From contig JBLIOE010000007.1 of NCBI GenBank assembly GCA_047639555.1, positions 59,512 to 123,511 of the forward strand: DNA of 64,000 nt, written 5' to 3'. Origin of the DNA: JAJRXC01 sp047639555. Its GTDB lineage: Bacteria > Actinomycetota > Acidimicrobiia > Acidimicrobiales > Aldehydirespiratoraceae. Each line of letters starts with the position of its first letter. The stretch's first letter is position 1. Below the pieces are notes generated by a model, which did not search any database, was not told the DNA's origin, and saw only the letters and a program-made list of their open reading frames with translations. Below, one piece after another: positions 53,225 through 61,761 of this stretch. Position numbers and translations under genes: made by a program.

Positions 53225-53589
53225 TAGAAGTCCAGTCCTCCCTCACGAGCTGCGTCGGCGAGCGCCGCAACCCGGCCGTGGTAGCGGAAGCCGCCACGAT
53301 CGAATACCACTGAATCTACGCCGGCAGCTTTGGCTCGCTCTGCGAGGAGCGTTCCACACTTGCCTGCGGCTTCGGCGTTGCCATTATTGGCACCCCGAAG
53401 CTCCTTCTCAGTGGTGGATGCCGCGGCAAGGGTAACGCCCGTAAGGTCGTCGATCACTTGTGCGGAGATGTGCTTGTTGGACCGGAACACCGCGAGACGC
53501 GGGCGTTGCGCAGTGCCCCGCATCGTCTTGCGAATCCGGTAGTGGCGACGGAGCCGATCGGTCCGACGCTTCTTTGCGGTGTAGGCCAT
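53224..53589 (-). CDS. rplR: 50S ribosomal protein L18
   Basis: 5S rRNA binder, 121 residues (RTDRLRRHYRIRKTMRGT, then VFRSNKHISAQVIDD, ending GRVAALADAAREGGLDF). It shares one base with each neighbour. Confidence 0.98.
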   Translation of the reverse strand: MAYTAKKRRTDRLRRHYRIRKTMRGTAQRPRLAVFRSNKHISAQVIDDLTGVTLAAASTTEKELRGANNGNAEAAGKCGTLLAERAKAAGVDSVVFDRGGFRYHGRVAALADAAREGGLDF

Positions 53590-54128
53590 TACTTGGCGGC
53601 CTTTCCGGCCTTGCGGATCACACGCTCATCGACGTAACGAATGCCCTTGCCCTTGTAAGGCTCGGGCTTGCGCCACTGTCGAATGTCGGCGGCCACCTGG
53701 CCGACCAACTGCTTGTCGATCCCCTTCACGAAGATCTGCGTCTGAACCGGTACGTCGAACTCGATGCCCTCAGGGGCTTCGATGTTGACGGGGTGGCTGT
53801 AGCCGAGCGCGAGCTCGAGCTTGTTCGTGCCCTGGGCTGTGGCTCGATAGCCAACGCCCTGGATCTGGAGCTCCTTTACGAAGCCCTCGGTGACACCGAC
53901 GATCATGTTGTAGATCAGGGTGCGGCTGAGGCCGTGGAATGATTTCGACGAACCACTGTCGTCTGGACGTTCGACCACAACGTGGCCGTCGTCCTCGCGA
54001 GCGGTGATGCCGCCAGTGAGGGTCTGCGAGAGAGTGCCTCTCGAGCCTTTGACCGTCACCGTGGCGCCCGAGATCGAAATCTCGACGCCAGTCGGGATGG
54101 AGATGGGTGCGCTGCCTACTCGGCTCAT
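53589..54128 (-). CDS. rplF: 50S ribosomal protein L6
   Basis: Binds 23S rRNA near the factor site, 179 residues. SRVGSAPISIPTGVEI starts the protein; the C-terminal repeat has GYSHPVNIEAPEGI and the end PYKGKGIRYVDE. ATG 54128; the longer frame lies in rpsH. Confidence 0.98.
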   Translation of the reverse strand: MSRVGSAPISIPTGVEISISGATVTVKGSRGTLSQTLTGGITAREDDGHVVVERPDDSGSSKSFHGLSRTLIYNMIVGVTEGFVKELQIQGVGYRATAQGTNKLELALGYSHPVNIEAPEGIEFDVPVQTQIFVKGIDKQLVGQVAADIRQWRKPEPYKGKGIRYVDERVIRKAGKAAK

Positions 54129-54138
54129 TACTGCTCCC

Positions 54139-54543
54139 TCACCACACGAAGCAGAGGATTTCGCCGCCCATGCGGTTCTTCCTCGCTTCTCGGTCGGACA
54201 TGAGGCCCTTGTTGGTCGACACGACCGCCACGCCGAGACCACCCTGTACACGGGGGATCTCGTCACGCTTGCGGTAGATACGAAGACCGGGCTTCGAAAT
54301 ACGGGTAAGACCCGAGATGACTCGTGCTCGCTCAGGCGAGTACTTCATCTCGATGGTCAGAGTGCGTCCAGGCTTTTCGCCATTTTCGTCCTCAGAGAAA
54401 CTACTGATGTAGCCCTCCTTGTGAAGGAGGCCCGCGAGTGCGAGTTTCTGCGTCGAGGACGGCATGCGGACATCGTCGTGCATCGCCACATTGGCGTTAC
54501 GAATACGAGTGAGCATGTCGGAGATGGGATCTGTCATTGTCAT
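54139..54543 (-). CDS. rpsH: 30S ribosomal protein S8
   Basis: Central-domain 16S rRNA binder, 134 residues. DPISDMLTRIRNAN and the STNKGLMSDREARK loop are conserved; it ends GGEILCFVW. Confidence 0.98.
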   Translation of the reverse strand: MTMTDPISDMLTRIRNANVAMHDDVRMPSSTQKLALAGLLHKEGYISSFSEDENGEKPGRTLTIEMKYSPERARVISGLTRISKPGLRIYRKRDEIPRVQGGLGVAVVSTNKGLMSDREARKNRMGGEILCFVW

Positions 54544-54557
54544 CGCTACGTCACCCC

Positions 54558-54743
54558 CTACCAGCTGGCCTTCTTGACACCGGGCAGTTCGCCCGCATGT
54601 GCCATCTCACGGAGACAAATTCGGCAGAGGCCGAACTTGCGGTACACCGAACGGGGCCGGCCACAACGGCGGCACCGGGTGTAGGCGCGCACCTTGAACT
54701 TCGGGGTGCGCTGCTGCTTCTCACGAAGTGCTTTCTTCGCCAT
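54558..54743 (-). CDS. rpsZ: 30S ribosomal protein S14, zinc form
   Basis: A 61-residue S14 with the C-x2-C-x12-C-x2-C zinc knuckle (CRRC then CRIC), so the zinc-dependent type. Three bases after rplE. Confidence 0.98.
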   Translation of the reverse strand: MAKKALREKQQRTPKFKVRAYTRCRRCGRPRSVYRKFGLCRICLREMAHAGELPGVKKASW

Positions 54744-54746
54744 GGG

Positions 54747-55313
54747 TCACTGCCCTTCGCGTCGGAACGGAAAGTCGAACGCAGAGAGCAAAGCTCGTCC
54801 GTGGTCGTTCGATTTCGCCGTTGTGACGATCGTGATGTCCATACCCCGGGTGGTGTCGACTTTGTCGTAGTCGATTTCCGGGAACATGAGCTGTTCGGTG
54901 ACACCGAAGGTGTAGTTGCCGTTGCCGTCAAACGACTTCGGCGACAACCCTCGGAAGTCGCGGATACGTGGGATCGCCAACGAGATGAGGCGGTCCAGGA
55001 ATTCATACATTCGATCGCCCCGGAGGGTGACCTTGCAGCCGATGGTCTGGCCTTCGCGCAATTTGAAAGTGGCGAGGCTTTTCTTGGCTCGAGTGGCGAT
55101 CGGCTTTTGGCCGGCGATGGTCTGCATATCGGAGAGCGCACCCTCGATGAGCTTGGCGGAGCCAACGGCTTCACCAACACCCATGTTGAGGACAATCTTC
55201 TCGATTTTCGGGACCATCATCACGTTGGGGAGTTCGAGTTCGGCCTGCAAGGCGGCACGAATCTCCTCGTTGTAGCGGGTACGGAGTCGCGGCTGGTAGG
55301 TAGTGGTGCTCAT
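54747..55313 (-). CDS. rplE: 50S ribosomal protein L5
   Basis: 5S rRNA binder in the central protuberance, 188 residues (LPNVMMVPKIEKIVLNMGVGEA, in pieces with KLREGQTIGCKVTLRG). ATG 55313 overlaps the rplX stop, and the upstream extension was rejected. Confidence 0.98.
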   Translation of the reverse strand: MSTTTYQPRLRTRYNEEIRAALQAELELPNVMMVPKIEKIVLNMGVGEAVGSAKLIEGALSDMQTIAGQKPIATRAKKSLATFKLREGQTIGCKVTLRGDRMYEFLDRLISLAIPRIRDFRGLSPKSFDGNGNYTFGVTEQLMFPEIDYDKVDTTRGMDITIVTTAKSNDHGRALLSAFDFPFRREGQ

Positions 55314-55654
55314 GTGAGTTCCGCCCCCGTGCGCCGGCAAATACGGACCTTGGTGCCATCTTCGAGAATCTTGTAACCGACCCGGGTGGCTTTGCCATCC
55401 TTCGGGCTGACGACGGCGACGTTGGACACATCCATCGGCATTGCCTTCTCGATGATCCCACCCTGCTGATCCCCACGAGTGGGTGCCTGGTGCTTCTTCG
55501 CGATGTTGATGCCATCAACGATCACCTTTCCCTTTTCGGGAATGGAACGCTCGACGACACCCTCAGCGCCCTTGTCCTTGCCGGACAGGACGACGACGCG
55601 GTCTCCCTTTTTGATTTTCATACCCGGTGCTTTACGGGTTGGCGTGGTCGCCAT
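55310..55654 (-). CDS. rplX: 50S ribosomal protein L24
   Basis: Assembly initiator near the exit tunnel, 114 residues. The KOW motif region reads KKGDRVVVLSGKDKG. A start at ATG 55621 would remove a short Thr/Pro-rich leader; the longer start overlaps the rplN stop and was kept. Confidence 0.97.
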   Translation of the reverse strand: MATTPTRKAPGMKIKKGDRVVVLSGKDKGAEGVVERSIPEKGKVIVDGINIAKKHQAPTRGDQQGGIIEKAMPMDVSNVAVVSPKDGKATRVGYKILEDGTKVRICRRTGAELT

Positions 55655-56022
55655 TAGAGAACCTCCGGTGCCAACGACACGATTCGCATGAACTGCTTGT
55701 CGCGCAGTTCTCGACCCACGGGGCCGAAGATGCGAGTGCCGCGGGGCTGGCGCTGATCATTGATCAACACGGCTGCGTTTTCATCGAACCGGATGTAACT
55801 GCCATCCGGTCGACGCTTTTCCTTCTTTACGCGAACGACGACGCACTTGACGACGTCACCCTTCTTCACCTGGGCGCCGGGGATCGCGTCCTTGACCGTA
55901 GCGACGAAGATGTCGCCGATCGAGGCATAACGACGCTTCGAGCCACCGAGGACCTTGATACACAAGACCTCTTTGGCGCCCGAGTTGTCAGCGACCCGAA
56001 GACGGGATTCTTGCTGGATCAC
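55654..56022 (-). CDS. rplN: 50S ribosomal protein L14
   Basis: 122 residues with the typical start MIQQESRLRVADNSGAKE and the strand VVRVKKEKRRPDGSYI. Overlaps the rpsQ stop by four bases. Confidence 0.98.
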   Translation of the reverse strand: MIQQESRLRVADNSGAKEVLCIKVLGGSKRRYASIGDIFVATVKDAIPGAQVKKGDVVKCVVVRVKKEKRRPDGSYIRFDENAAVLINDQRQPRGTRIFGPVGRELRDKQFMRIVSLAPEVL

Positions 56023-56291
56023 TTGGCACGCTCCAGGACTTCAACGAGACGCCAGCGCTTCTGCTTTGACAGCGGTCGGGTCTCTTGCACACGCACGCGG
56101 TCGCCGACGTTGAGAGTGTTTTCCTCGTCGTGAACGTGGAGCTTCTTGTTGCGCTGCACGGTCTTGGCGTAGCGGCGATGGCGAACACGATCAACAGTCT
56201 CGACGACAGCGGTCTTGTCCATCTTGTCGGACACGACCAGGCCCTCACGGACCTTTCGCGCGTTCTCGCGGGGTTCAGTTACTTCAGCCAT
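56019..56291 (-). CDS. rpsQ: 30S ribosomal protein S17
   Basis: A 90-residue OB-fold protein (GLVVSDKMDKTAVVETVDRV, ending KRWRLVEVLERAK). ATG 56291 overlaps the rpmC end by eight bases; a longer frame inside rpmC was rejected. Confidence 0.97.
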   Translation of the reverse strand: MAEVTEPRENARKVREGLVVSDKMDKTAVVETVDRVRHRRYAKTVQRNKKLHVHDEENTLNVGDRVRVQETRPLSKQKRWRLVEVLERAK

Positions 56292-56520
56292 TACTGGCCT
56301 CCTCCGTTGCGGTGACCGCTTCAGAATCAGCGATCTCGCGGGCCCGGAGCTCGGTGAGCACTCGGGCAATATCTCTCTTGACGACCGTCATGGCCGTCGA
56401 CTTCTCGAGTTGGCCGGTCGCGAACTGGAAGCGCAGGTTGAACAGCTCTTCCTTGTGATCGCTTAGCTTCTCGATGAGGTCGGTGTCGCCGAGATCGGCG
56501 AGCGCCTTTGCCTTTGCCAT
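56284..56520 (-). CDS. rpmC: 50S ribosomal protein L29
   Basis: A 78-residue coiled-coil protein near the tunnel exit (KEELFNLRFQFATGQLE then RDIARVLTELRARE). About ten residues longer than usual at the C-terminus. Confidence 0.97.
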   Translation of the reverse strand: MAKAKALADLGDTDLIEKLSDHKEELFNLRFQFATGQLEKSTAMTVVKRDIARVLTELRAREIADSEAVTATEEASNG

Positions 56521-56936
56521 TAGAAGCCCTCCTCACGGCTCACGAAGCGTGCCTTAATGGGCAGCTTCTGGATGGCACGATCGATCGCCTGACGGGCGAT
56601 TTCCTCGTCGTGGTATGAAAGTTCGAACAGGATACGACCCGGCTTCACCACGGCAACCCAGTGTTCGGGGTTGCCTTTGCCGGAACCCATGCGGGTTTCG
56701 GCCGGCTTGTTGGTGACGGGCTTGTCCGGGAAGACATTGATCCACACCTTGCCGCCACGCTTGATGTGGCGGGTCATGGCGATACGACCGGCTTCGATCT
56801 GGCGAGCAGTGATCCAACCTGGCTCGAGAGCCTGGATTCCGTAGTCACCGTAGGTAACTTCAGTGGCGCCCTTCGAGTTGCCCTTTGTACGACCGCGGTG
56901 TTGTTTGCGGTGCTTGACCTTCTTCGGCATCAACAT
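56520..56936 (-). CDS. rplP: 50S ribosomal protein L16
   Basis: A-site tRNA-contacting protein, 138 residues (MPKKVKHRKQHRGRTKG and MGSGKGNPEHWVAVVKPGR). ATG 56936 follows GAGG at eight bases; 56930 is the alternative. The longer frame lies in rpsC. Confidence 0.98.
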   Translation of the reverse strand: MLMPKKVKHRKQHRGRTKGNSKGATEVTYGDYGIQALEPGWITARQIEAGRIAMTRHIKRGGKVWINVFPDKPVTNKPAETRMGSGKGNPEHWVAVVKPGRILFELSYHDEEIARQAIDRAIQKLPIKARFVSREEGF

Positions 56937-56946
56937 GTCAGCAACC

Positions 56947-57855
56947 TCAGTCGTTCGCCCGGAAGTTCGGGGTCTCACTCTGCTCACGAGTGGATGCTTC
57001 AATGGCATCCTCCTCGTCGAGGAGCTTCTCGAACTCAGGGTCGGCTTCCTTGATGAGCGGTGTGATCTCTTCGTCGACCTCGGCGTCGCCGTCGGTTTCA
57101 GGAGTAGCCACACGCTTACGGGCTGCGGCAGATGACACAACCTTGCGGGGCTTCGCCTGACCGCTGGTTTCGCCGACCGCCATTGCGGCCTCGAGCGTGG
57201 CCTTGTCGTCGTTCTGAGTCTTGTAGGGGAGGATGTCGCCCTTGTAGAGCCACACCTTCACGCCAATACGGCCGTAGGTGGTCTTGGCCTCACGGAAGCC
57301 ATAGTCGACGTCAGCGCGGAGGGTGTGCAGCGGCACACGGCCTTCGCGGTACCACTCGGTACGAGCCATTTCCGAACCGCCGAGGCGGCCCGAGCACTGG
57401 ACACGAATACCGAGAGCGCCGGCCTTCTGAGCGTTCTGCACGGCACGCTTCATCGCGCGGCGGAACGCCACACGACCAGCGAGCTGATCTGCGACACCCT
57501 GAGCGATCAAGGCGGCGTCGAGTTCGGGCTGCTTGATCTCCTGGATGTTCAGCTGCACCTTGGCGTTGCCGGTGATTGCGGTGAGACCGGCACGAAGACG
57601 GTCGGCCTCAGAACCACGGCGGCCGATCACAATACCCGGACGGGCAGTGTGCACATCGACACGAAGACGATCGCGGGTGCGTTCGACCTCGACACGGCTG
57701 ATCGCCGCATGCGGCAACTCCGTCATGAGGAAGTCACGAATCTTCCAGTCTTCGATGACGAAGTTGGCGTAGTCCTCACGTTCGGCGAACCAGCGGCTCT
57801 TCCATTCCGTGGTGATACCCAGGCGGAACCCGTACGGGTTGACCTTCTGTCCCAT
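56947..57855 (-). CDS. rpsC: 30S ribosomal protein S3 with a long C-terminal tail
   Basis: mRNA-entry protein with helicase role, 302 residues against the usual 215-235. The core (1-212) has GQKVNPYGFRLGIT, the KH-domain GRRGSEADRLR and GVKVWLYKGDILPY. Residues from about 213 form an acidic, low-complexity tail (EEITPLIKEADPEFEKLLDEED). Shares one base with the rplV stop. Confidence 0.97.
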   Translation of the reverse strand: MGQKVNPYGFRLGITTEWKSRWFAEREDYANFVIEDWKIRDFLMTELPHAAISRVEVERTRDRLRVDVHTARPGIVIGRRGSEADRLRAGLTAITGNAKVQLNIQEIKQPELDAALIAQGVADQLAGRVAFRRAMKRAVQNAQKAGALGIRVQCSGRLGGSEMARTEWYREGRVPLHTLRADVDYGFREAKTTYGRIGVKVWLYKGDILPYKTQNDDKATLEAAMAVGETSGQAKPRKVVSSAAARKRVATPETDGDAEVDEEITPLIKEADPEFEKLLDEEDAIEASTREQSETPNFRAND

Positions 57856-58778
57856 TACTCGTCCTCTCCGGCGTCGCCGGCACTGTCGTTGCCGCCGTCG
57901 GCGGATTCGTCATCGGAAGAGGCCTTCGATCCGGCCTCGCTGAAGCCGGCGGCTTCGGCGGCGTCGGTTGTGGCGAACCACACCTCCGCCACGGTTTGTT
58001 CGAACCAGCGCCCTTCGGCCTGGTGATACTTCATCGAGTCGGCATTGCCCTTAATGGGGTAACCCTCAGGGGCAACGCTCGCATCATCGTGCGGGGCGTG
58101 GCTGAGCGGACCGAACGGCGATTCATCATTGGCGTCGACAATTGTGTCAGCGTCGGAATCGGCCTTTTCGGCGTCGTAGTCGTCGCCCGCGGCTGCCATT
58201 TCGGCGGCGGTAGCGGCAACGACCTCGTTGGCCTGATCTTCGACCGTGACCTCGTCGTCATGATCATGATCGTGATCATGGTCGTGTTCTGCTTCGGCTT
58301 CGGCTTCGTCACGAGCACGGCTCTGGGCCACACGCTGGCGACGGGCTTCCGCGGCGTTGGTTGTGGTGGAACGGCCAGAGGCCGACTCGCGTTCACGAAG
58401 ACGTTCAAGCTTGTCCTCGGAGAAGCGAGAGACGATCACCGTGATGTGGCAGGTGCGCTTACGAATACGAGTGGCGCGGCCACGAGCACGTGGGCGCCAA
58501 CGCTTCAGCGTGGGGCCTTCGTCGGCGTAACACGCGGAGACGAAGAGTTCTTCGGCAAGCTGGCCGTCGTTGTGCTCGGCGTTGGCAACGGCCGAATCGA
58601 GCACCTTGGCGATCTCTTCGCTGATGCCGCGTTCGCTGAAGGCGAGTATTTCCGACGCTTCGGCGTAGGACTTGTCACGGATCAGGTTGAGGATCTCGCG
58701 AGCTTTGTAAGCCGACGAACGAACGTGCGACGCCTTGGCCCGCGTGCCTGGACGCTCGTTGGTCTTTGGACCGGTCAT
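57855..58778 (-). CDS. rplV: 50S ribosomal protein L22 with a long C-terminal extension
   Basis: Exit-tunnel protein of 307 residues against the usual 110-130. The L22 core is residues 12-118 (RAKASHVRSSAYKAREIL, RWRPRARGRATRI). A charged coil follows (to about 160), then five His-Asp repeats (165-174), an acidic stretch, and a compact segment (241-281) of the form PIKGNADSMKYH...WF...AEVWFATTDAAEAAGF. That last segment resembles a small domain I recall at the ends of other actinomycete proteins. Start overlaps the rpsS stop. Confidence 0.95.
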   Translation of the reverse strand: MTGPKTNERPGTRAKASHVRSSAYKAREILNLIRDKSYAEASEILAFSERGISEEIAKVLDSAVANAEHNDGQLAEELFVSACYADEGPTLKRWRPRARGRATRIRKRTCHITVIVSRFSEDKLERLRERESASGRSTTTNAAEARRQRVAQSRARDEAEAEAEHDHDHDHDHDDEVTVEDQANEVVAATAAEMAAAGDDYDAEKADSDADTIVDANDESPFGPLSHAPHDDASVAPEGYPIKGNADSMKYHQAEGRWFEQTVAEVWFATTDAAEAAGFSEAGSKASSDDESADGGNDSAGDAGEDE

Positions 58779-59053
58779 CGACGGGCTCCCCGCTCCTGGC
58801 CCGCGTGGAACTTAAATGTGCGGGTCGGGGCGAACTCTCCGAGCTTGTGGCCGATCATCGACTCGGTGACGTACACCGGGACGTGCTTGCGACCGTCGTG
58901 AACGGCCAGAGTATGGCCGATCATGTCGGGGATAATGGTCGATCGGCGAGACCAGGTCTTGATGACCTTCTTCTCGCCGGACTCGTTGAGAGCATCGACC
59001 TTTTTGAGGAGGTGTCCGTCGACGAACGGACCCTTTTTGAGGCTGCGCGGCAT
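58775..59053 (-). CDS. rpsS: 30S ribosomal protein S19
   Basis: A 92-residue head protein (MPRSLKKGPFVDGHLLKKV; GHKLGEFAPTRTFKFH). Five bases after rplB. Confidence 0.98.
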   Translation of the reverse strand: MPRSLKKGPFVDGHLLKKVDALNESGEKKVIKTWSRRSTIIPDMIGHTLAVHDGRKHVPVYVTESMIGHKLGEFAPTRTFKFHAGQERGARR

Positions 59054-59058
59054 TGTAA

Positions 59059-59895
59059 TTACCTCCGCGAACCGCGCGTCCGGCGACGGCGCACGATCAG
59101 CTTGTCGGATTCTTGGTTGTTCTTACGGGTGCGGCCCTCAGGCTTGCCCCATGGGGACACGGGGTGGCGACCACCGGATGTCTTTCCTTCGCCACCACCA
59201 TGTGGATGATCGACCGGGTTCATGGCAACACCACGGGACTGCGGGCGTTTGCCCTTCCAGCGGTTACGGCCGGCCTTGCCGATCTTCACGAGTTCGTGTT
59301 GGCCGTTGCCCACTTCGCCGACGGTTGCCCGACAGTCGATCGGCACGCGCCGCATTTCGGTGCTGGGCAGACGCAGGGTGGCGAAATCGCCTTCCTTGGC
59401 GACCACCTGGACGGTGGCTCCAGCGGAGCGGCCCATCTTCGCGCCAGCGCCAGCCTTCAGTTCGACGTTGTGTACGACGGTACCCACGGGGATGAAGCGC
59501 AGCGGGAGGCTGTTGCCGGGACGAATCTCGGAGCCTTGACCGGACTGGATCTTGTCGCCAACCTCAAGGCCACGGGGAGCGAGGATATAGCGCTTCTCGC
59601 CGTCGTGGTAATGCAGGAGTGCGATGTTGCAGGTGCGGTTCGGGTCGTACTCGATCGTTGCAACCGTGGCCATGATGCCGTCTTTGGTGCGGTTGAAGTC
59701 GATCGTGCGGTACTTCTGCTTGTGGCCACCACCACGATGGCGGCTGGTCTTGCGACCGTAGTTGTTTCGGCCACCGGTCTTTGACTCACCCTTGACGAGA
59801 CTGCGCTCGGGTTTGATGGCGGTGATCTCCGCGAAGTCGGACGACGTCTGGAAACGACGGCCCGGGCTTGTCGGCTTACGCTTACGAATGGCCAT
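59059..59895 (-). CDS. rplB: 50S ribosomal protein L2
   Basis: Peptidyl-transferase-centre protein, 278 residues. GRKTSRHRGGGHKQKYR and GVAMNPVDHPHGGGEG are conserved, including the functionally important His. Two bases after rplW. Confidence 0.98.
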   Translation of the reverse strand: MAIRKRKPTSPGRRFQTSSDFAEITAIKPERSLVKGESKTGGRNNYGRKTSRHRGGGHKQKYRTIDFNRTKDGIMATVATIEYDPNRTCNIALLHYHDGEKRYILAPRGLEVGDKIQSGQGSEIRPGNSLPLRFIPVGTVVHNVELKAGAGAKMGRSAGATVQVVAKEGDFATLRLPSTEMRRVPIDCRATVGEVGNGQHELVKIGKAGRNRWKGKRPQSRGVAMNPVDHPHGGGEGKTSGGRHPVSPWGKPEGRTRKNNQESDKLIVRRRRTRGSRR

Positions 59896-59897
59896 AA

Positions 59898-60188
59898 CTA
59901 CGCCTCGAACAGGTCGATCGAGTCACCCTCAGCGAGGGTGACGATGGCACGCTTTTGCCCGGACTTCTGGCCGAAGCCACCGGTGCGGCGATTGCGCTTG
60001 CGCTTGCCTTTGCGGTTCAGAGTGTTCACTTTGAGCACCGAGACATCGAAGATTGACTCGACGGCGTCGCGGATCTCGGGCTTCGAGGAGCCGGGGGCTA
60101 CCACGAAGGTGTAGACGTTCTGCTCAAGTAGTCCGTAGGACTTCTCGGAGACGACGGGACGGATGATGACGTCGCGATAATCTTTCAC
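59898..60188 (-). CDS. rplW: 50S ribosomal protein L23
   Basis: A 96-residue tunnel-exit protein that docks trigger factor and SRP (YRDVIIRPVVSEKSYGLLE; KVNTLNRKGKRKRNRR). GTG 60188 overlaps the rplD stop (GTGA). Confidence 0.97.
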   Translation of the reverse strand: MKDYRDVIIRPVVSEKSYGLLEQNVYTFVVAPGSSKPEIRDAVESIFDVSVLKVNTLNRKGKRKRNRRTGGFGQKSGQKRAIVTLAEGDSIDLFEA

Positions 60189-60844
60189 GACTCACTCCCC
60201 TCGTTGGTGTCGCCAGCATCGGGAGCCGAAGCGGACGACGCACCCGGAAGGGTGGCCTCCGTGAAGACGACCACGTCGCTGTCGAGCACGTCGTAGGTGT
60301 TGAGCTCGCCCTGGTGCATGCAATGCACGTTGGTGAGATTACGGAAGCTCTTGTATGCGCCCTCGTCGCCATCACCAAGCACCAATAGGACTTTGCCCTC
60401 GGCGCCGATGGCGGACAATGCCGCAGTGGCATCCTTGGTCTTCGGGGTAGCGAAGTTCCACGAATCGACAACGATTACGTTGCCGTCGCTCGCCCGGTCG
60501 GACAATGCGCTGCGCAGAGCGAGCTTCACCATCTTCTTGGGGGTCTTCTGGCTGTAGTCACGCGGACGGGGACCGTGCGCAATGCCGCCTCCACGCCAGA
60601 TCGGCGAGTTGGAGGAACCGGCCCGGGCACGGCCGGTGCCCTTCTGGCGCCAGGGCTTCGCACCGCCACCACGGACCTCGGAACGGGTTTTGGTGGAGTG
60701 GGTGCCAGCACGCTTAGCGGCGAGTTGGGCGGTAACGACCTGGTGCATCACCGGGAGGTTCGGCTCAATACCGAACACTTCGTCGGCGAGCTCCGCGGTA
60801 CCGGCATCGCTGCCGGATTGGCTCTTCATCGTGATGGACGCCAT
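60185..60844 (-). CDS. rplD: 50S ribosomal protein L4
   Basis: Exit-tunnel constriction protein, 219 residues (TRSEVRGGGAKPWRQKGTGRAR and IWRGGGIAHGP). The C-terminus has a short acidic tail after the usual end. One base after rplC. Confidence 0.97.
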   Translation of the reverse strand: MASITMKSQSGSDAGTAELADEVFGIEPNLPVMHQVVTAQLAAKRAGTHSTKTRSEVRGGGAKPWRQKGTGRARAGSSNSPIWRGGGIAHGPRPRDYSQKTPKKMVKLALRSALSDRASDGNVIVVDSWNFATPKTKDATAALSAIGAEGKVLLVLGDGDEGAYKSFRNLTNVHCMHQGELNTYDVLDSDVVVFTEATLPGASSASAPDAGDTNEGSES

Positions 60845-60845
60845 C

Positions 60846-61484
60846 TCAGGATCCCTTCACTGCGTCGCGAATTACCACGGTGGCGCCGCGGGGACCGGGG
60901 ACGGAGCCCCGAACCAGCAGCACCCCAGCCTCAGGATCGCTCTTGACGACCTCGAGGTTAAGAGTGGTGACCTTGGTGTTGCCCATACGTCCAGGCATCT
61001 TCTTGCCTTTAAACACGCGAGACGGAGTGGCGCACTGGCCAATCGCTCCGGGCTTTCTGTGGTTCTTGTGGGCGCCGTGCGATGCCGGAGCACCGGCAAA
61101 ACCGTGTCGCTTCATAGCGCCGGCAAAGCCTTTGCCCTTTGAAACGGCGGTGACGTCAACACGCTCACCCTTCTGAAGAAGGTCGACGGAGATCTCTTGG
61201 CCCACTGTGAACTCCGAAACGTCGTCGAGACGAAGCTCGACGAGTTTGCGGCCGGCGTCAACGCCAGCCTTTTCGAAGTGACCCGCTTCGGGCCGAGTGA
61301 GCTTGTTCGCATCCCGCACGCCGAGCGTGACCTGGATGGCGCTGTATCCGTCGTGTTCGGGCGTCTTGACCTGCACAACACGGCACGCGGACACGCGCAG
61401 CACGGTGACCGGGACGACTCGGTTTTCCTCGTCCCAAACCTGCGTCATGCCGACTTTCTCGCCGACGATCGCCTTGGAGGCCAT
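60846..61484 (-). CDS. rplC: 50S ribosomal protein L3
   Basis: Early-assembly large-subunit protein, 212 residues (GEKVGMTQVWDEENRVVPVTV; SKGKGFAGAMKRHGFAG; MPGRMGNTKVT). It is the first gene of the superoperon here; rpsJ, normally just upstream, is missing. Confidence 0.97.
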   Translation of the reverse strand: MASKAIVGEKVGMTQVWDEENRVVPVTVLRVSACRVVQVKTPEHDGYSAIQVTLGVRDANKLTRPEAGHFEKAGVDAGRKLVELRLDDVSEFTVGQEISVDLLQKGERVDVTAVSKGKGFAGAMKRHGFAGAPASHGAHKNHRKPGAIGQCATPSRVFKGKKMPGRMGNTKVTTLNLEVVKSDPEAGVLLVRGSVPGPRGATVVIRDAVKGS

Positions 61485-61558
61485 GGTTGTTTCCTGTGGT
61501 TACGGCGGGACTGCGGACAGTCGCGCGTTTCGAATTGCGCAATCGTTACCGATCACGC

Positions 61559-61593
61559 GAACGCTCCGCACGGGCAAACCCGGCGGAGCGTTC
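61559..61593. terminator. Strong hairpin upstream of rplC
   Basis: GAACGCTCCGC (61559-61569) pairs with GCGGAGCGTTC (61583-61593), extended by CGGG/CCCG inside. A T-rich tract follows only on the plus strand (TTCGGTTTT). It may stop plus-strand transcription, or act as a folded leader in the rplC mRNA. The rest of 61485-61761 shows no gene on either strand. Confidence 0.5.
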
Positions 61594-61761
61594 TTCGGTT
61601 TTGCGATGTGGTTCCCGGAGGCCTACATCGACGTCGATTCCGTGTGATGCAGCGACTCGAAAGCCACCTCACCGCACAAGGGAACGATCATATCGGGCGC
61701 GGTGCCGTGCAACAACCGGCATCCACGGGTCTTTCGCGGACAACCAGTATCGTCCGAAATA

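Noticed and set aside
58256..58290. Short tandem repeat resembling a microsatellite or CRISPR-like array
   Set aside because: It is the His-Asp codon repeat inside the L22 extension, too short and without spacers.
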